From: SB11 sp037968475
Lineage (GTDB): Bacteria > Bacteroidota > Bacteroidia > UBA8524
DNA length: 64,000 bases
Direction: 5' to 3'
NCBI GenBank assembly: GCA_037968475.1
Contig: JBBKVO010000001.1
Location: 248,001 to 312,000, forward strand
The position numbers were made by a program, and so were the translations under genes. The notes under the pieces are model-generated. The model did not search any database. It saw only the letters and a program-made list of their open reading frames with translations, and was not told where the DNA came from. Below are positions 8,978-16,870 of the stretch, in pieces. The stretch's first letter is position 1, and each line of letters starts with the position of its first letter.

Positions 8978-9349
8978 CTATATCCAGTTCTCTTGCCTAA
9001 AAATTTCAACACCCTTTGCTACCATTGCTTTTATTTCGGTTTCAAGGGCATCATCCAATTTTTTAATGTGGAAGCAACTTTTACCCTTTAGGCATTTTTT
9101 AAGTTCGGCTGATAAATCAAACTCGTGAGGGTGGGTATAAATAGGAAAGTAGTACAAACGCACATCTTTTGGCTTAGGCACTACACTGGCAAAGTACATA
9201 CCATCAACTTTTTGTTTGCCTTGCATGGTTTCTTTAGTACCTGCTACCTCAAACCCCATAATACTATTAGAGCGTACTTTTAACGGTGGTGCTTGTGCAT
9301 TTAAAATGCCTATAAGTATGGCCTGTATCTCGGTTATATCTGTTTTCAT
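8978..9349 (-). CDS. DUF1801 (YdhG-like) family protein
   Basis: The segment RLYYFPIYTHPHEF followed by LKKCLKGKSCFHIKKLDDALETEIKAMVAKG matches the DUF1801 fold (YdhG/YdeI-type), a small cytoplasmic family of unknown biochemical role. The frame can be extended upstream to 9451, but those extra residues are hydrophobic and unlike the family, and their first codons lie inside the mobile element at 9437. I therefore start at MKTDITEI, giving 123 aa, the usual size. Confidence 0.82.
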   Translation of the reverse strand: MKTDITEIQAILIGILNAQAPPLKVRSNSIMGFEVAGTKETMQGKQKVDGMYFASVVPKPKDVRLYYFPIYTHPHEFDLSAELKKCLKGKSCFHIKKLDDALETEIKAMVAKGVEIFRQENWI

Positions 9350-9436
9350 TCTAATACAAGTTACAATCAAAAAAATAAAAAAGTAGCATTTTATACCTAA
9401 TGTCAATGCAGTTGTAGCAGGGGTATTATTATAATA

Positions 9437-9628
9437 ACGTGAGTTCGACATAATAGATTATATAATGCGTTGTTTATAAGAATAGCAATGTTTTTTAAAT
9501 AGGGTTGAAAACCTATTCTATCAAAAATTACAGCCCGCAAGACGACTTAAGTCGTCTTGCGGACTGTAATAGGAACAGCAGTGGGTTTTAACCCGCTGTA
9601 AATGGCGTTTCTTACCCTGAACTCATGT
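9437..9628. mobile_element. MITE-like element, copy 1 (192 bp)
   Basis: Left end ACGTGAGTTC and right end (read inward) ACATGAGTTC form imperfect terminal inverted repeats. The element is flanked by the direct repeat TATAATA at 9430-9436 and 9629-9635, consistent with a target-site duplication. Inside, in order: an AGGGTTGAAAACCT hairpin, a 44-bp palindrome (9527-9570, one mismatch) centred on GACGACTTAAGTCGTC, and a GGGTTTTAACCC-type hairpin. No coding capacity. Same element as 13375-13570 and, inverted, 37421-37611. Confidence 0.8.
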
Positions 9629-9678
9629 TATAATATTAAAAAAACGAGTGAGTAGTAACAACTCTATCAATCTAAAAC

Positions 9679-9686
9679 TAATTTTG
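9679..9686 (+). promoter_or_regulatory. Candidate -7 box of the ECF sigma factor gene
   Basis: TAATTTTG matches TAnnTTTG exactly, 28 bp upstream of the TTG start. It lies just outside the right end of the mobile element, so the insertion may have replaced the normal upstream region. No clear -33 TTTG. Confidence 0.35.
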
Positions 9687-9713
9687 CGCCCATAAAAAGT
9701 AAGCCATAACGTT

Positions 9714-10286
9714 TTGACGGAACCCGAACTTTTAGCGCGCATACAACAACACGATAGCCATGCCTTTGAGCAAGTATTTAAAATATACTATGCCGAGCTG
9801 TGCGGTTACGCCCAAAAGTTTTTGAATGATTTGGATATGGCCGAAGAAATTGTGCAAGAGCTATTTTGTCATATTTGGGATAAACGTGAAAGCCTTACAG
9901 TACAGGAAACCTTGCGCGCCTATTTTTTTAAATCGGTGCGCAACCGTTGCCTCAATCATTTCAGGCATATTAAAATTCGCGAAGCGCACCAGCAAGAAGT
10001 TGTAGCTCAAAACTACATTACTGATAATATTACCGCTCACGATACTATTAAAGCTCTTGAGTTGGACGTGAAGATAAATGCTGTAATTGAAAGTTTGCCC
10101 GCACAATGCAAACTGGTTTTTAGCATGAGCCGCTTTGAAGGAAAAAAATATCAAGAAATAGCGGACGAGTTGGGTATAAGCAAAAAAGCAGTAGAAGCCC
10201 ACGTATCAAAGGCTTTAAAGGCTCTTCGAGAGGAACTTAAAGACTATCTTCCATTACTTTTTTTACTATTTGGCGATTTTTTTTAG
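9714..10286 (+). CDS. ECF-type RNA polymerase sigma factor
   Basis: Sigma-70 family, ECF subgroup. Region 2 spans about residues 8-75 (HAFEQVFKIYYAELCGYAQKF, MAEEIVQELFCHIWDKRESL). Region 4 spans about 120-175 with the helix-turn-helix YQEIADELGISKKAVEAHVSKAL. The only start codon available after the upstream in-frame stop at 9693 is TTG (9714), an unusual start; no ATG or GTG is possible. Followed after 52 bp by its FecR anti-sigma partner. The hydrophobic tail (LPLLFLLFGDFF) is common in Bacteroidota FecI-like factors. Confidence 0.93.
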   Translation: MTEPELLARIQQHDSHAFEQVFKIYYAELCGYAQKFLNDLDMAEEIVQELFCHIWDKRESLTVQETLRAYFFKSVRNRCLNHFRHIKIREAHQQEVVAQNYITDNITAHDTIKALELDVKINAVIESLPAQCKLVFSMSRFEGKKYQEIADELGISKKAVEAHVSKALKALREELKDYLPLLFLLFGDFF

Positions 10287-10338
10287 CCAAGCACATAGGG
10301 TACAATCAAATTTAAGTGTCAATTAAATAACAAGCAGT

Positions 10339-11364
10339 ATGCAGGGATTAGACGAGCAAATGCAAGAGCTATTAATCAGGTACCTCGATATGGAGGTAAA
10401 TGACGAAGAAATGGCCACTGTGCACCAATGGCTTAGCCACCCTGCAAACCAAGCTTATTTTGATGGGCTTAAACAACTGTATATGCGTGTGCCCAATACC
10501 CAAAGTGCATTGCCTGCCGATGTTAATGTAGACGTAGCATGGCAAAATGTGGCAAGCAAAACCACTGAAAGGGTAGCGGGAACATCGCCATTAAAAGTTG
10601 TAAAAGGCGGCGCAGTTTGGTCTTTTTGGTTAAAGATAGCAGCAGTACTGGTTATAGGTACAAGCATTTTTTGGTGGGTAGCAAATAACAACAATAACCC
10701 ACACCAAACTGCAACGCTAAAAACTATGAAAACAGAAAATAACACCCTGCTGGTGAGTTTGCCCGACGGTAGCAGGGTTACTTTAAATGCACATTCATCG
10801 CTTACCTACCCCGAAATTTTTGAAGGTGGAAAGCGCAATGTGCAACTTAAAGGAGAAGCGTTTTTTGATATAGAGAGGGACACTACACAGCCCTTTATTA
10901 TTGCCGCAGGCAATGCCAATATACAAGTATTGGGGACATCGTTTTTGGTGCGTGATAGTAAAGATAGCGGGGTGAGTGTTTTAGTACAAACGGGTAAGGT
11001 GAAACTGTACCCAGCCAAAAACCATAATGCTGCTGTGGTTTTGGTAAAAGGCGAACAAGGCTTTTTAGCCGATACAGGCACGCAACCTGTGAAACAAACT
11101 ATTGAAAACATTAATTACCTATCGCAATACGATAAGGTGTTAAGGTTTGAAAACACACCGCTAAACCTTGTTTTAAAAGATTTAGAAAAACAATACGGCG
11201 TGGTGTTTAATGTGCAACAAAGCACAATTGAAGGGTGTAAAATAACTGCAAAGTTTGAAGAAAGCACCCTAGAAGACATACTAAAAACACTGAAGATTTA
11301 CTTTACATGGAACATTCAACAAAACGGAAACACAGTAACCATAAAGGGCAAAGGTTGCAGATAA
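10339..11364 (+). CDS. FecR-family anti-sigma factor
   Basis: Membrane anti-sigma factor expected to hold the neighbouring ECF sigma factor until an outer-membrane signal arrives. The N-terminal cytoplasmic part (residues 1-90, LLIRYLDMEVNDEEMATVHQWL) is the sigma-binding region. One transmembrane helix lies at about 93-114 (FWLKIAAVLVIGTSIFWW). The periplasmic FecR domain runs about 125-230 (LPDGSRVTLNAHSSLTYPEIF, RNVQLKGEAFFDIERD) and a C-terminal STN-like DUF4974 domain about 260-341 (RFENTPLNLVLKDLEKQYGV, TAKFEESTLEDILKTLKIYF). The last 58 bp may overlap the next gene, depending on its start. Confidence 0.94.
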   Translation: MQGLDEQMQELLIRYLDMEVNDEEMATVHQWLSHPANQAYFDGLKQLYMRVPNTQSALPADVNVDVAWQNVASKTTERVAGTSPLKVVKGGAVWSFWLKIAAVLVIGTSIFWWVANNNNNPHQTATLKTMKTENNTLLVSLPDGSRVTLNAHSSLTYPEIFEGGKRNVQLKGEAFFDIERDTTQPFIIAAGNANIQVLGTSFLVRDSKDSGVSVLVQTGKVKLYPAKNHNAAVVLVKGEQGFLADTGTQPVKQTIENINYLSQYDKVLRFENTPLNLVLKDLEKQYGVVFNVQQSTIEGCKITAKFEESTLEDILKTLKIYFTWNIQQNGNTVTIKGKGCR

Positions 11365-13274
11365 CCAAAAACAAAATTGTGCGATATGCAGTACTGCTTT
11401 GCTTGGCAATAGCACAAAACATAAGCACAGCACAGGTATTAGATACCGATGTAAGTATCAAGGCAAACAACAAACCCCTATCGCAAGTATTGTTTCAGCT
11501 AAGTGAACAAGCACATTTCGATTTCTCGTACGATAACCGTGTAATATCTCCCAATCAAACCATTTCTATTGATGCACAGCACCAACCTTTAAGGCAAGTA
11601 TTGGGTGTAATTTGTCAGCAAAGCAACATACAATACAAAGAAATGGGCAGCCAGATAATATTTTTTGGAGCAGGCAGAGAAGAAGCCCAACGTGTTCGCC
11701 ATTTTATTAGTGGGCAAGTAACCGATTACCAAACGGGTAGTGTGCTGCAAGGTGTTACCGTTACCGAAAAATATTTTAGATTAAATACAAATACTAATGC
11801 AAAAGGAGGGTATCAACTTACAGTACCCAACCCTAATTATACCGTCGAGCTAACTTATAGCTTGCAAGGCTATCAAAAAAAATCATATTTAATAAAGGTA
11901 AGTGATAACAAAACCCTTAACGTATCATTAAAAAGTAAAGAAAATAATGCAATAACTTTAAGCAGCGATACTCAATCGGTTGAGGCTATAACATTTCACA
12001 ACGCATTGGCAAAACAAATGTTAACCGTTGCTGATGATAGTGCAGAAATGAAAGAATTGGCCAAACCCCTTATTCAAAAGAAATCGTTAGAGTTATTAGT
12101 TTCAAAAGATATATTAGATAGCCTTCGCAACGATTCAAATTTAATCATAACCCCTTTTCAGTTTAGCATTGTTCCTGGTGTAGGTACGTTTAATCAGTTT
12201 GTAGGAAAAAATCAGGTAAACGGTTTTTCGTTCAATTTATTAGCAGGGCTAAATGCAGGTGTAAATGGTTTTGAGCTATCAGCCTTTGTTAATATAGATA
12301 GGTTTAATGTTAGCGGGGCACAGGTAGCGGGCTTTGCTAATATTGTGGGCGGACAAACTAAAGGTTTGCAAGTAGCGGGTTTTGCTAATGTTACTAAACT
12401 AAAAGCCTTTGGGTGGCAAATAGCAGGTTTTAGCAATTTTGCAGGTAAAGAAATGAAAGGCGCACAAATAGCAGGTTTTACCAATTTTGTGCGGGGTCGT
12501 GCTGATGGTGCACAAATAAGCGGTTTTTATAATATAGCTACCGACTCTGGCTATGGTGCACAAATAGCCGGTTTTGGCAATACCATTGGCGGTAACTACG
12601 AGGGTACACAAATAAGCGGGTTTATAAATATGACTCGCGGAAAAATTGATGGTGCGCAAATAGCAGGGTTTATTAATCTTGCCAAAGAAGTAAAAGGTAT
12701 ACAAATAGCAGGTTTTTTAAACTATACCGCCAAACTAAAAGGTATGCAGATAGGTGTTTTCAACTTTGTTGATAGTGCCGATGGTGGGGTGCCCATTGGA
12801 GTGTTTAACTATGTTCGCAATGGCTACCGCCGATGGGAAATACAAGGCAGCGAAAGTGGTATTGTGAATTTAAAATACAAATCGGGTACGGATAGGTTTT
12901 ATACCTACTTAGGTATTGGAGGCGCAAGAAATAGTGATTCTGTTCCTACATTGTGGGATGTAAACTACGGTGTGGGTACAATTTTTCGTGCTCAAAAACC
13001 TGTATTCTTCAATCTTGAAGCATCAGCACATTGGCTAAATCCCGGTAGATGGGCAAACGAGCAAAACAGCCTTTACCGTTTTGATGCCAATATTGGTTTC
13101 AGATTATATAAAAAGGCAGCATTGGTAGTAGGCCCTTCCATCAATTTTTATGTAGCCAATGAAAAGTTTGAGAAACAAACCTCTTTAAACAAACAGCATC
13201 TTTTTCTTAATGAAAAAATTGCCAAAACACATATACAAGGTTGGTTTGGGCTAAATGCTGCTTTACAGTTTTAA
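11307..13274 (+). CDS. STN-domain and carboxypeptidase-regulatory-like protein with LA_2272-type surface repeats
   Basis: Signal peptide around residues 20-42 (RYAVLLCLAIAQNISTAQ), then an STN domain (about 45-122: KPLSQVLFQLSEQAHFDFSYD) of the kind that contacts FecR proteins. A CarboxypepD_reg-like beta-sandwich follows (about 132-210: ISGQVTDYQTGSVLQGVTV). Residues 337 to about 495 carry roughly eleven copies of a repeat with consensus GxQIAGFxN, period 16 residues for the first seven units and 15 after. The C-terminal ~150 residues resemble outer-membrane beta strands. There is no TonB plug or receptor barrel. The start is uncertain: ATG 11307 overlaps fecR by 58 bp; TTG 11355 would overlap by 10 bp and leaves a better signal peptide. 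Repeat family name is from memory of the motif. Confidence 0.85.
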   Translation: MEHSTKRKHSNHKGQRLQITKNKIVRYAVLLCLAIAQNISTAQVLDTDVSIKANNKPLSQVLFQLSEQAHFDFSYDNRVISPNQTISIDAQHQPLRQVLGVICQQSNIQYKEMGSQIIFFGAGREEAQRVRHFISGQVTDYQTGSVLQGVTVTEKYFRLNTNTNAKGGYQLTVPNPNYTVELTYSLQGYQKKSYLIKVSDNKTLNVSLKSKENNAITLSSDTQSVEAITFHNALAKQMLTVADDSAEMKELAKPLIQKKSLELLVSKDILDSLRNDSNLIITPFQFSIVPGVGTFNQFVGKNQVNGFSFNLLAGLNAGVNGFELSAFVNIDRFNVSGAQVAGFANIVGGQTKGLQVAGFANVTKLKAFGWQIAGFSNFAGKEMKGAQIAGFTNFVRGRADGAQISGFYNIATDSGYGAQIAGFGNTIGGNYEGTQISGFINMTRGKIDGAQIAGFINLAKEVKGIQIAGFLNYTAKLKGMQIGVFNFVDSADGGVPIGVFNYVRNGYRRWEIQGSESGIVNLKYKSGTDRFYTYLGIGGARNSDSVPTLWDVNYGVGTIFRAQKPVFFNLEASAHWLNPGRWANEQNSLYRFDANIGFRLYKKAALVVGPSINFYVANEKFEKQTSLNKQHLFLNEKIAKTHIQGWFGLNAALQF

Positions 13275-13298
13275 ATAATAATTTATCTTTTTAATTGA

Positions 13299-13336
13299 TA
13301 CAGCCGAGTATGGACATATGTCCATACTCGGCTGTA
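13299..13336. repeat. 38-bp perfect palindrome
   Basis: TACAGCCGAGTATGGAC and its complement around CATATG. It shares the outer TACAGCC of the 44-bp family but has a different inner arm. It sits 25 bp after the stop of the repeat protein gene and has no T run behind it, so it is not a standard terminator. Confidence 0.8.
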
Positions 13337-13374
13337 ATCTTTATAGGGCATGGTTTTGCCCGATTATTTAATTA

Positions 13375-13570
13375 ACGAGAGTTCGACATAATAGATTATA
13401 TAATGCGTTGTTTATAAGAACATTAATGTTTTTTTTTCAAATAGGGTTATAAACCTATTCTATCAAAAATTACAGCCCTCAAGACGACTTAAGTCGTCTT
13501 GAGGGCTGTAATTGAAACAGCAGTGGGTTTTAACCCGCTATAAATGGCATTTCTTATCCTGAACTCATGT
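13375..13570. mobile_element. MITE-like element, copy 2 (196 bp)
   Basis: Ends ACGAGAGTTC and (inward from the right) ACATGAGTTC; flanked by TAATTA at 13369-13374 and 13571-13576. Internal order is as in copy 1. The palindrome at 13469-13512 is a perfect 44-mer (arms ATTACAGCCCTCAAGACGAC). About 90% identical to copy 1 by eye and in the same orientation. The gene-free stretch 13275-13693 holds only this element, the 38-bp palindrome and the promoter region of the TonB receptor. Confidence 0.82.
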
Positions 13571-13693
13571 TAATTAAGAATATTAAAAAAATAAAAAATA
13601 TTTCATTCTCAAGGTAGGGTATTTTAAAACATAGTTGTCGTATTAGTGAAAAGGGTATAAAAACCCTGTGTAGAAACAAAACTTATACAAACT

Positions 13694-16045
13694 ATGACTG
13701 TTAGAACGACCCTAATCGCTATTTTAATTTTTATTTTAAGTCAACAACTGGGCAAAGCCCAGCAGCACACATCCGCCCTAAAAGGCAAGGTAATTGATGC
13801 CGCATCAGAAGCTCCAATACCTTATGCTACCGTTCTATTATTAAATACCAATCCACCAATAGGTGCTGCCAGTGATGACGATGGTAATTTTACCTTAGAA
13901 AATGTACCCGTAGGTCGCTACGATGTAAAAATAGTATCAGTAGGCTACGAGCCGGCTATTTTGGGCGGTATACTAATAATATCGGGCAAGGTGCAAACTA
14001 TTACTGCTCACTTGCAAGAGGTAGTACTATCAGTAAACGAAGTGGTAGTGAAACCTAAAGAGGAAAAAGAAAAAGCCATTAACCAAATGGCTACGGTTAG
14101 TGCCAAACAATTTACAGTAGAAGAAACCAATAAATATGCAGGTGGGTTAGACGATCCTGCGCGTATGGTATCGTCGTTTGCAGGTGTGGCAAGTACCATA
14201 AGCTCAAACGGTATAGTTATACGTGGTAATGCGCCCAAAGGTTTATTGTGGCGTATGGAAGGTGTTGCAGTGCCTGCCCCAAACCATTTTGGCGAAATAT
14301 CGGGTGTGGGTGCTGGTATTATCACCGCCCTTAGCAGCCAAATGTTGGCCAACTCTGATTTTTTTACGGGTGCTTTTCCTGCCGAGTATGGTAATGCACT
14401 TTCGGGCGTGTTCGATTTATCTATGCGTACAGGTAATAACACCGCCCGCGAGCATACTTTTCAGATAGGTGCTTTGGGTATAGATGCCTCGTCAGAAGGG
14501 CCGTTTAAAAAAGGAGGTAATTCATCGTACCTATTTAATTACCGATATTCTTCGTTAGCTCTTATCGACCAAGTGATGCCGCAAGATATTGGTGGCATTA
14601 GGTATCAGGATTTATCTTTCAAATTACATTTTCCTACTAAAAAAGCGGGGACATTTTCGGTGTGGGGTTTAGGTCTGATTGATGGCTTGAAAGAGAAAGG
14701 AGAAAAAGATACAACCCAATGGGAAAGTGTATACGATTCGTATTCAACAACATCAAAAATACACATGGGTATTGGCGGTGTAACCCACAAGTTTTTCTTT
14801 GGCAACAATACTTATATAAAAACAATACTGGCGGGTACAAGTCATGTTATTACTTTTGATAAAGATTATCAAGATTCTAACAAAATACGTGTGCCTGAGG
14901 ATAAAATAGTGATGGATAACTCTAATATTACCCTGTCATCGTACATCAATCATAAGTTTAATTCAAAACATACCAACCGTACGGGTTTTATAGTGCAAAA
15001 GCTATTTTATAATTATGTGTTTAAAAATCAGCAAAATTATGGCGAGCCTATAACTACTTATGTTGATGCGCAGGGTAATAGTGCTATTATACAAGCATTT
15101 AGTCAATCATCATTTAAAGTTGGGCATAGGTTGCAGCTAAATCCCGGAGTGCATTTTCAAACTTTTTTACTATCAAAAAAATGGATTGTCGAACCACGTT
15201 TATCAGCCCAATGGACGGTTGATAGCAAGCAAAATGTAACTTTTGGCTATGGCTTGCATAGCAGTTTAGAAAAGTTGAACTTTTATTTTGGAGAAGTACA
15301 AACGCCCAATGGTGTTACAAAACCCAATACCAGTCTTGATTTTAGTAAGGCACACCATTTTGTTTTTGGTTATAACCGCATGGTAGGGCAAAATACCCAT
15401 TTGCGCTTAGAGCCTTACTACCAATATTTGTATGATATACCTGTAATTGCCGATAGCTCATTTTCATTTGTAAACCTAAAAGACAGTTGGTACCTTAACG
15501 ATAATTTTGAAAATGCAGGTAAAGGCCGCAACATAGGTATTGATATTACGCTAGAGCGTTTTTTGAACAAAGGGTGGTATTATTTGGCCACAGCTTCATT
15601 CTTCGATTCAAAATATAAAGGGGGCGATGATGTATGGCGCAATACTGCCTTTAACAAAAACTTTGTAGGAAACTTTTTAATTGGTAAAGAGTGGAATGTG
15701 GGTAAGAAAAAGCAAAACCAAATAAATGTGAGTACCCGTTTCACATACATGGGCGGCGATAGGTACACGCCTATAAATACACAAGCATCTATTGCGGCAA
15801 GAGCAGTGAAACAAGATTATAGCAAAGCTTTCCAAGCACAAGCACCTGCCAATTACTATTTACACTTTACGGTAACCTACCGCAAAAACTATGGTAAATA
15901 CTCAACACTGTTATCGTTACAGGTGTTAAATGCCTTGGGAAGTAAAGAGTTTTTTGGGCACTCGTATAACAAAAAGACCAACAGTGTGGTAATGGATGCC
16001 GAAGCGGTAGTGATACCTAATATTAGTTACAAAATTCAGTTTTAA
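13694..16045 (+). CDS. TonB-dependent outer membrane receptor with carboxypeptidase-regulatory-like domain
   Basis: Signal peptide (IAILIFILSQQLGKAQQ), then a CarboxypepD_reg-like domain at about residues 28-112 (LKGKVIDAASEAPIPYATVLL, GNFTLENVPVGRYDVKIVSVGYE). The plug region (about 130-245) includes GGLDDPARMVSSFAGV, SNGIVIRGNAPKGLLWRMEG and FPAEYGNALSGVFDL, followed by a TonB-receptor barrel ending in IQF. It lacks its own STN domain, unlike classical signalling receptors. It lies downstream of the sigma/anti-sigma/STN-protein genes on the same strand but 419 bp away, with its own upstream region. Substrate unknown. A weak terminator follows. Confidence 0.93.
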   Translation: MTVRTTLIAILIFILSQQLGKAQQHTSALKGKVIDAASEAPIPYATVLLLNTNPPIGAASDDDGNFTLENVPVGRYDVKIVSVGYEPAILGGILIISGKVQTITAHLQEVVLSVNEVVVKPKEEKEKAINQMATVSAKQFTVEETNKYAGGLDDPARMVSSFAGVASTISSNGIVIRGNAPKGLLWRMEGVAVPAPNHFGEISGVGAGIITALSSQMLANSDFFTGAFPAEYGNALSGVFDLSMRTGNNTAREHTFQIGALGIDASSEGPFKKGGNSSYLFNYRYSSLALIDQVMPQDIGGIRYQDLSFKLHFPTKKAGTFSVWGLGLIDGLKEKGEKDTTQWESVYDSYSTTSKIHMGIGGVTHKFFFGNNTYIKTILAGTSHVITFDKDYQDSNKIRVPEDKIVMDNSNITLSSYINHKFNSKHTNRTGFIVQKLFYNYVFKNQQNYGEPITTYVDAQGNSAIIQAFSQSSFKVGHRLQLNPGVHFQTFLLSKKWIVEPRLSAQWTVDSKQNVTFGYGLHSSLEKLNFYFGEVQTPNGVTKPNTSLDFSKAHHFVFGYNRMVGQNTHLRLEPYYQYLYDIPVIADSSFSFVNLKDSWYLNDNFENAGKGRNIGIDITLERFLNKGWYYLATASFFDSKYKGGDDVWRNTAFNKNFVGNFLIGKEWNVGKKKQNQINVSTRFTYMGGDRYTPINTQASIAARAVKQDYSKAFQAQAPANYYLHFTVTYRKNYGKYSTLLSLQVLNALGSKEFFGHSYNKKTNSVVMDAEAVVIPNISYKIQF

Positions 16046-16073
16046 AAATAATTCCATAGTGTATAAATGTTGT

Positions 16074-16107
16074 AGCCCTGCAAGGCGAAAGTATTGCGGG
16101 GCTTTTT
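16074..16107 (+). terminator. Probable terminator of the TonB receptor gene
   Basis: 10-bp stem AGCCCTGCAA/TTGCGGGGCT with one G-T pair, 10-nt loop, then five Ts. Confidence 0.6.
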
Positions 16108-16146
16108 AAACCATTTACTAATACTTAAAAAATAAGATATACTGGT

Positions 16147-16551
16147 ATGAACAGATACATAATAGATAAATACAAACTGAAATTTGTAATTGTTGACCTT
16201 TTAGGGGAAAGATGGAAACACTGCTCGGCGAGTGATGAAAATACACAAAAAACATTAGGCTGTTTTTTAAGCTGTTGGCAAAAACCAAACAGGGTAGATG
16301 GTTTGCTTAAAGAAATTGAAGCATTACTTGATGGAGAGGTAACAGATGTAGCAACAGGATGTGAATCGGTTTTAATTGATATTTATAAAGATAAGACTGA
16401 GTTTTTTGATGCTTTTGCCGATGTTGACTTTAGCAAACCTGATTTTGTGATACCAACTGCTGATTTTAAAGCGATTTTGATGGAATGGAAGAGCTTTTTA
16501 GGAACTGCTATTCACAAAAAACTCCCAATGATGCATTCAGTTTGGATATAA
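16147..16551 (+). CDS. Hypothetical protein, 3' end formed by a repeat
   Basis: 134 aa, soluble and acidic, no family recognised. Visible features are several Trp/Cys-containing segments (GERWKHCSAS, LGCFLSCWQKPN) and a regular alpha/beta pattern (DFSKPDFVIPTADFKAILMEWKSFL). The last codons (VWI and stop) fall in the first unit of the tandem duplication that starts at 16541, so the original C-terminus may have been replaced. Its size and acidity would also suit an immunity or antitoxin-type protein, but there is no partner gene to support that. Confidence 0.55.
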   Translation: MNRYIIDKYKLKFVIVDLLGERWKHCSASDENTQKTLGCFLSCWQKPNRVDGLLKEIEALLDGEVTDVATGCESVLIDIYKDKTEFFDAFADVDFSKPDFVIPTADFKAILMEWKSFLGTAIHKKLPMMHSVWI

Positions 16552-16870
16552 TATGTGCGGCTGCCCGTCATTCCCAACTTGATTGGGAATCTGTACGTAG
16601 TCTAAATTTATCCCATCCCACAGATTCCTGCTTTCGCAGGAATGACTGCCCCACGCACCCAATGGTATAGATTATAGCTCTTTCCATAAATTTTTTCTGT
16701 TTGGATATAATATGTGCGGTAGCCCGTCATTCCCAACTTGATTGGGAATCTGCGCGTAGCCGTAGCCTAAGTTAATCCCTTCCCACAGATTCCTGCTTTC
16801 GCAGGAATGACTGCCCCACGCACACAACTGTAGAATTTATAGCTCTTTCCACAAATCTTTCCAGTTTGGA
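16541..16870. repeat. Tandem duplication (two units of 159 and 165 bp) carrying ATTCC hairpin repeats
   Basis: Units begin TTTGGATATAATATGTGCGG at 16541 and 16700; a third, truncated start is at 16865. Each unit contains a GTCATTCC...GGAATGAC element (16567-16646 and 16726-16811) made of two hairpins, ATTCCCAACTTGATTGGGAAT and ATTCCTGCTTTCGCAGGAAT. Each unit ends with a copy of the last codons of the GIY-YIG gene (read on the minus strand, GGAAAGAGCTATAA). Confidence 0.8.

Noticed and set aside
9350..9451. N-terminal extension of the DUF1801 protein
   Set aside because: Unlike the family, hydrophobic, and its first codons lie in the end of the mobile element; the Met at 9349 fits.
12212..12704. 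Antisense open frames over the 16-residue repeat region
   Set aside because: They mirror the repeat periodicity of the coding strand and show only low-complexity KPATC/GYLCT-type repeats.
13299..13336. Palindrome as a terminator of the STN-repeat gene
   Set aside because: No T run follows and no loop is present; it belongs to the palindrome family.
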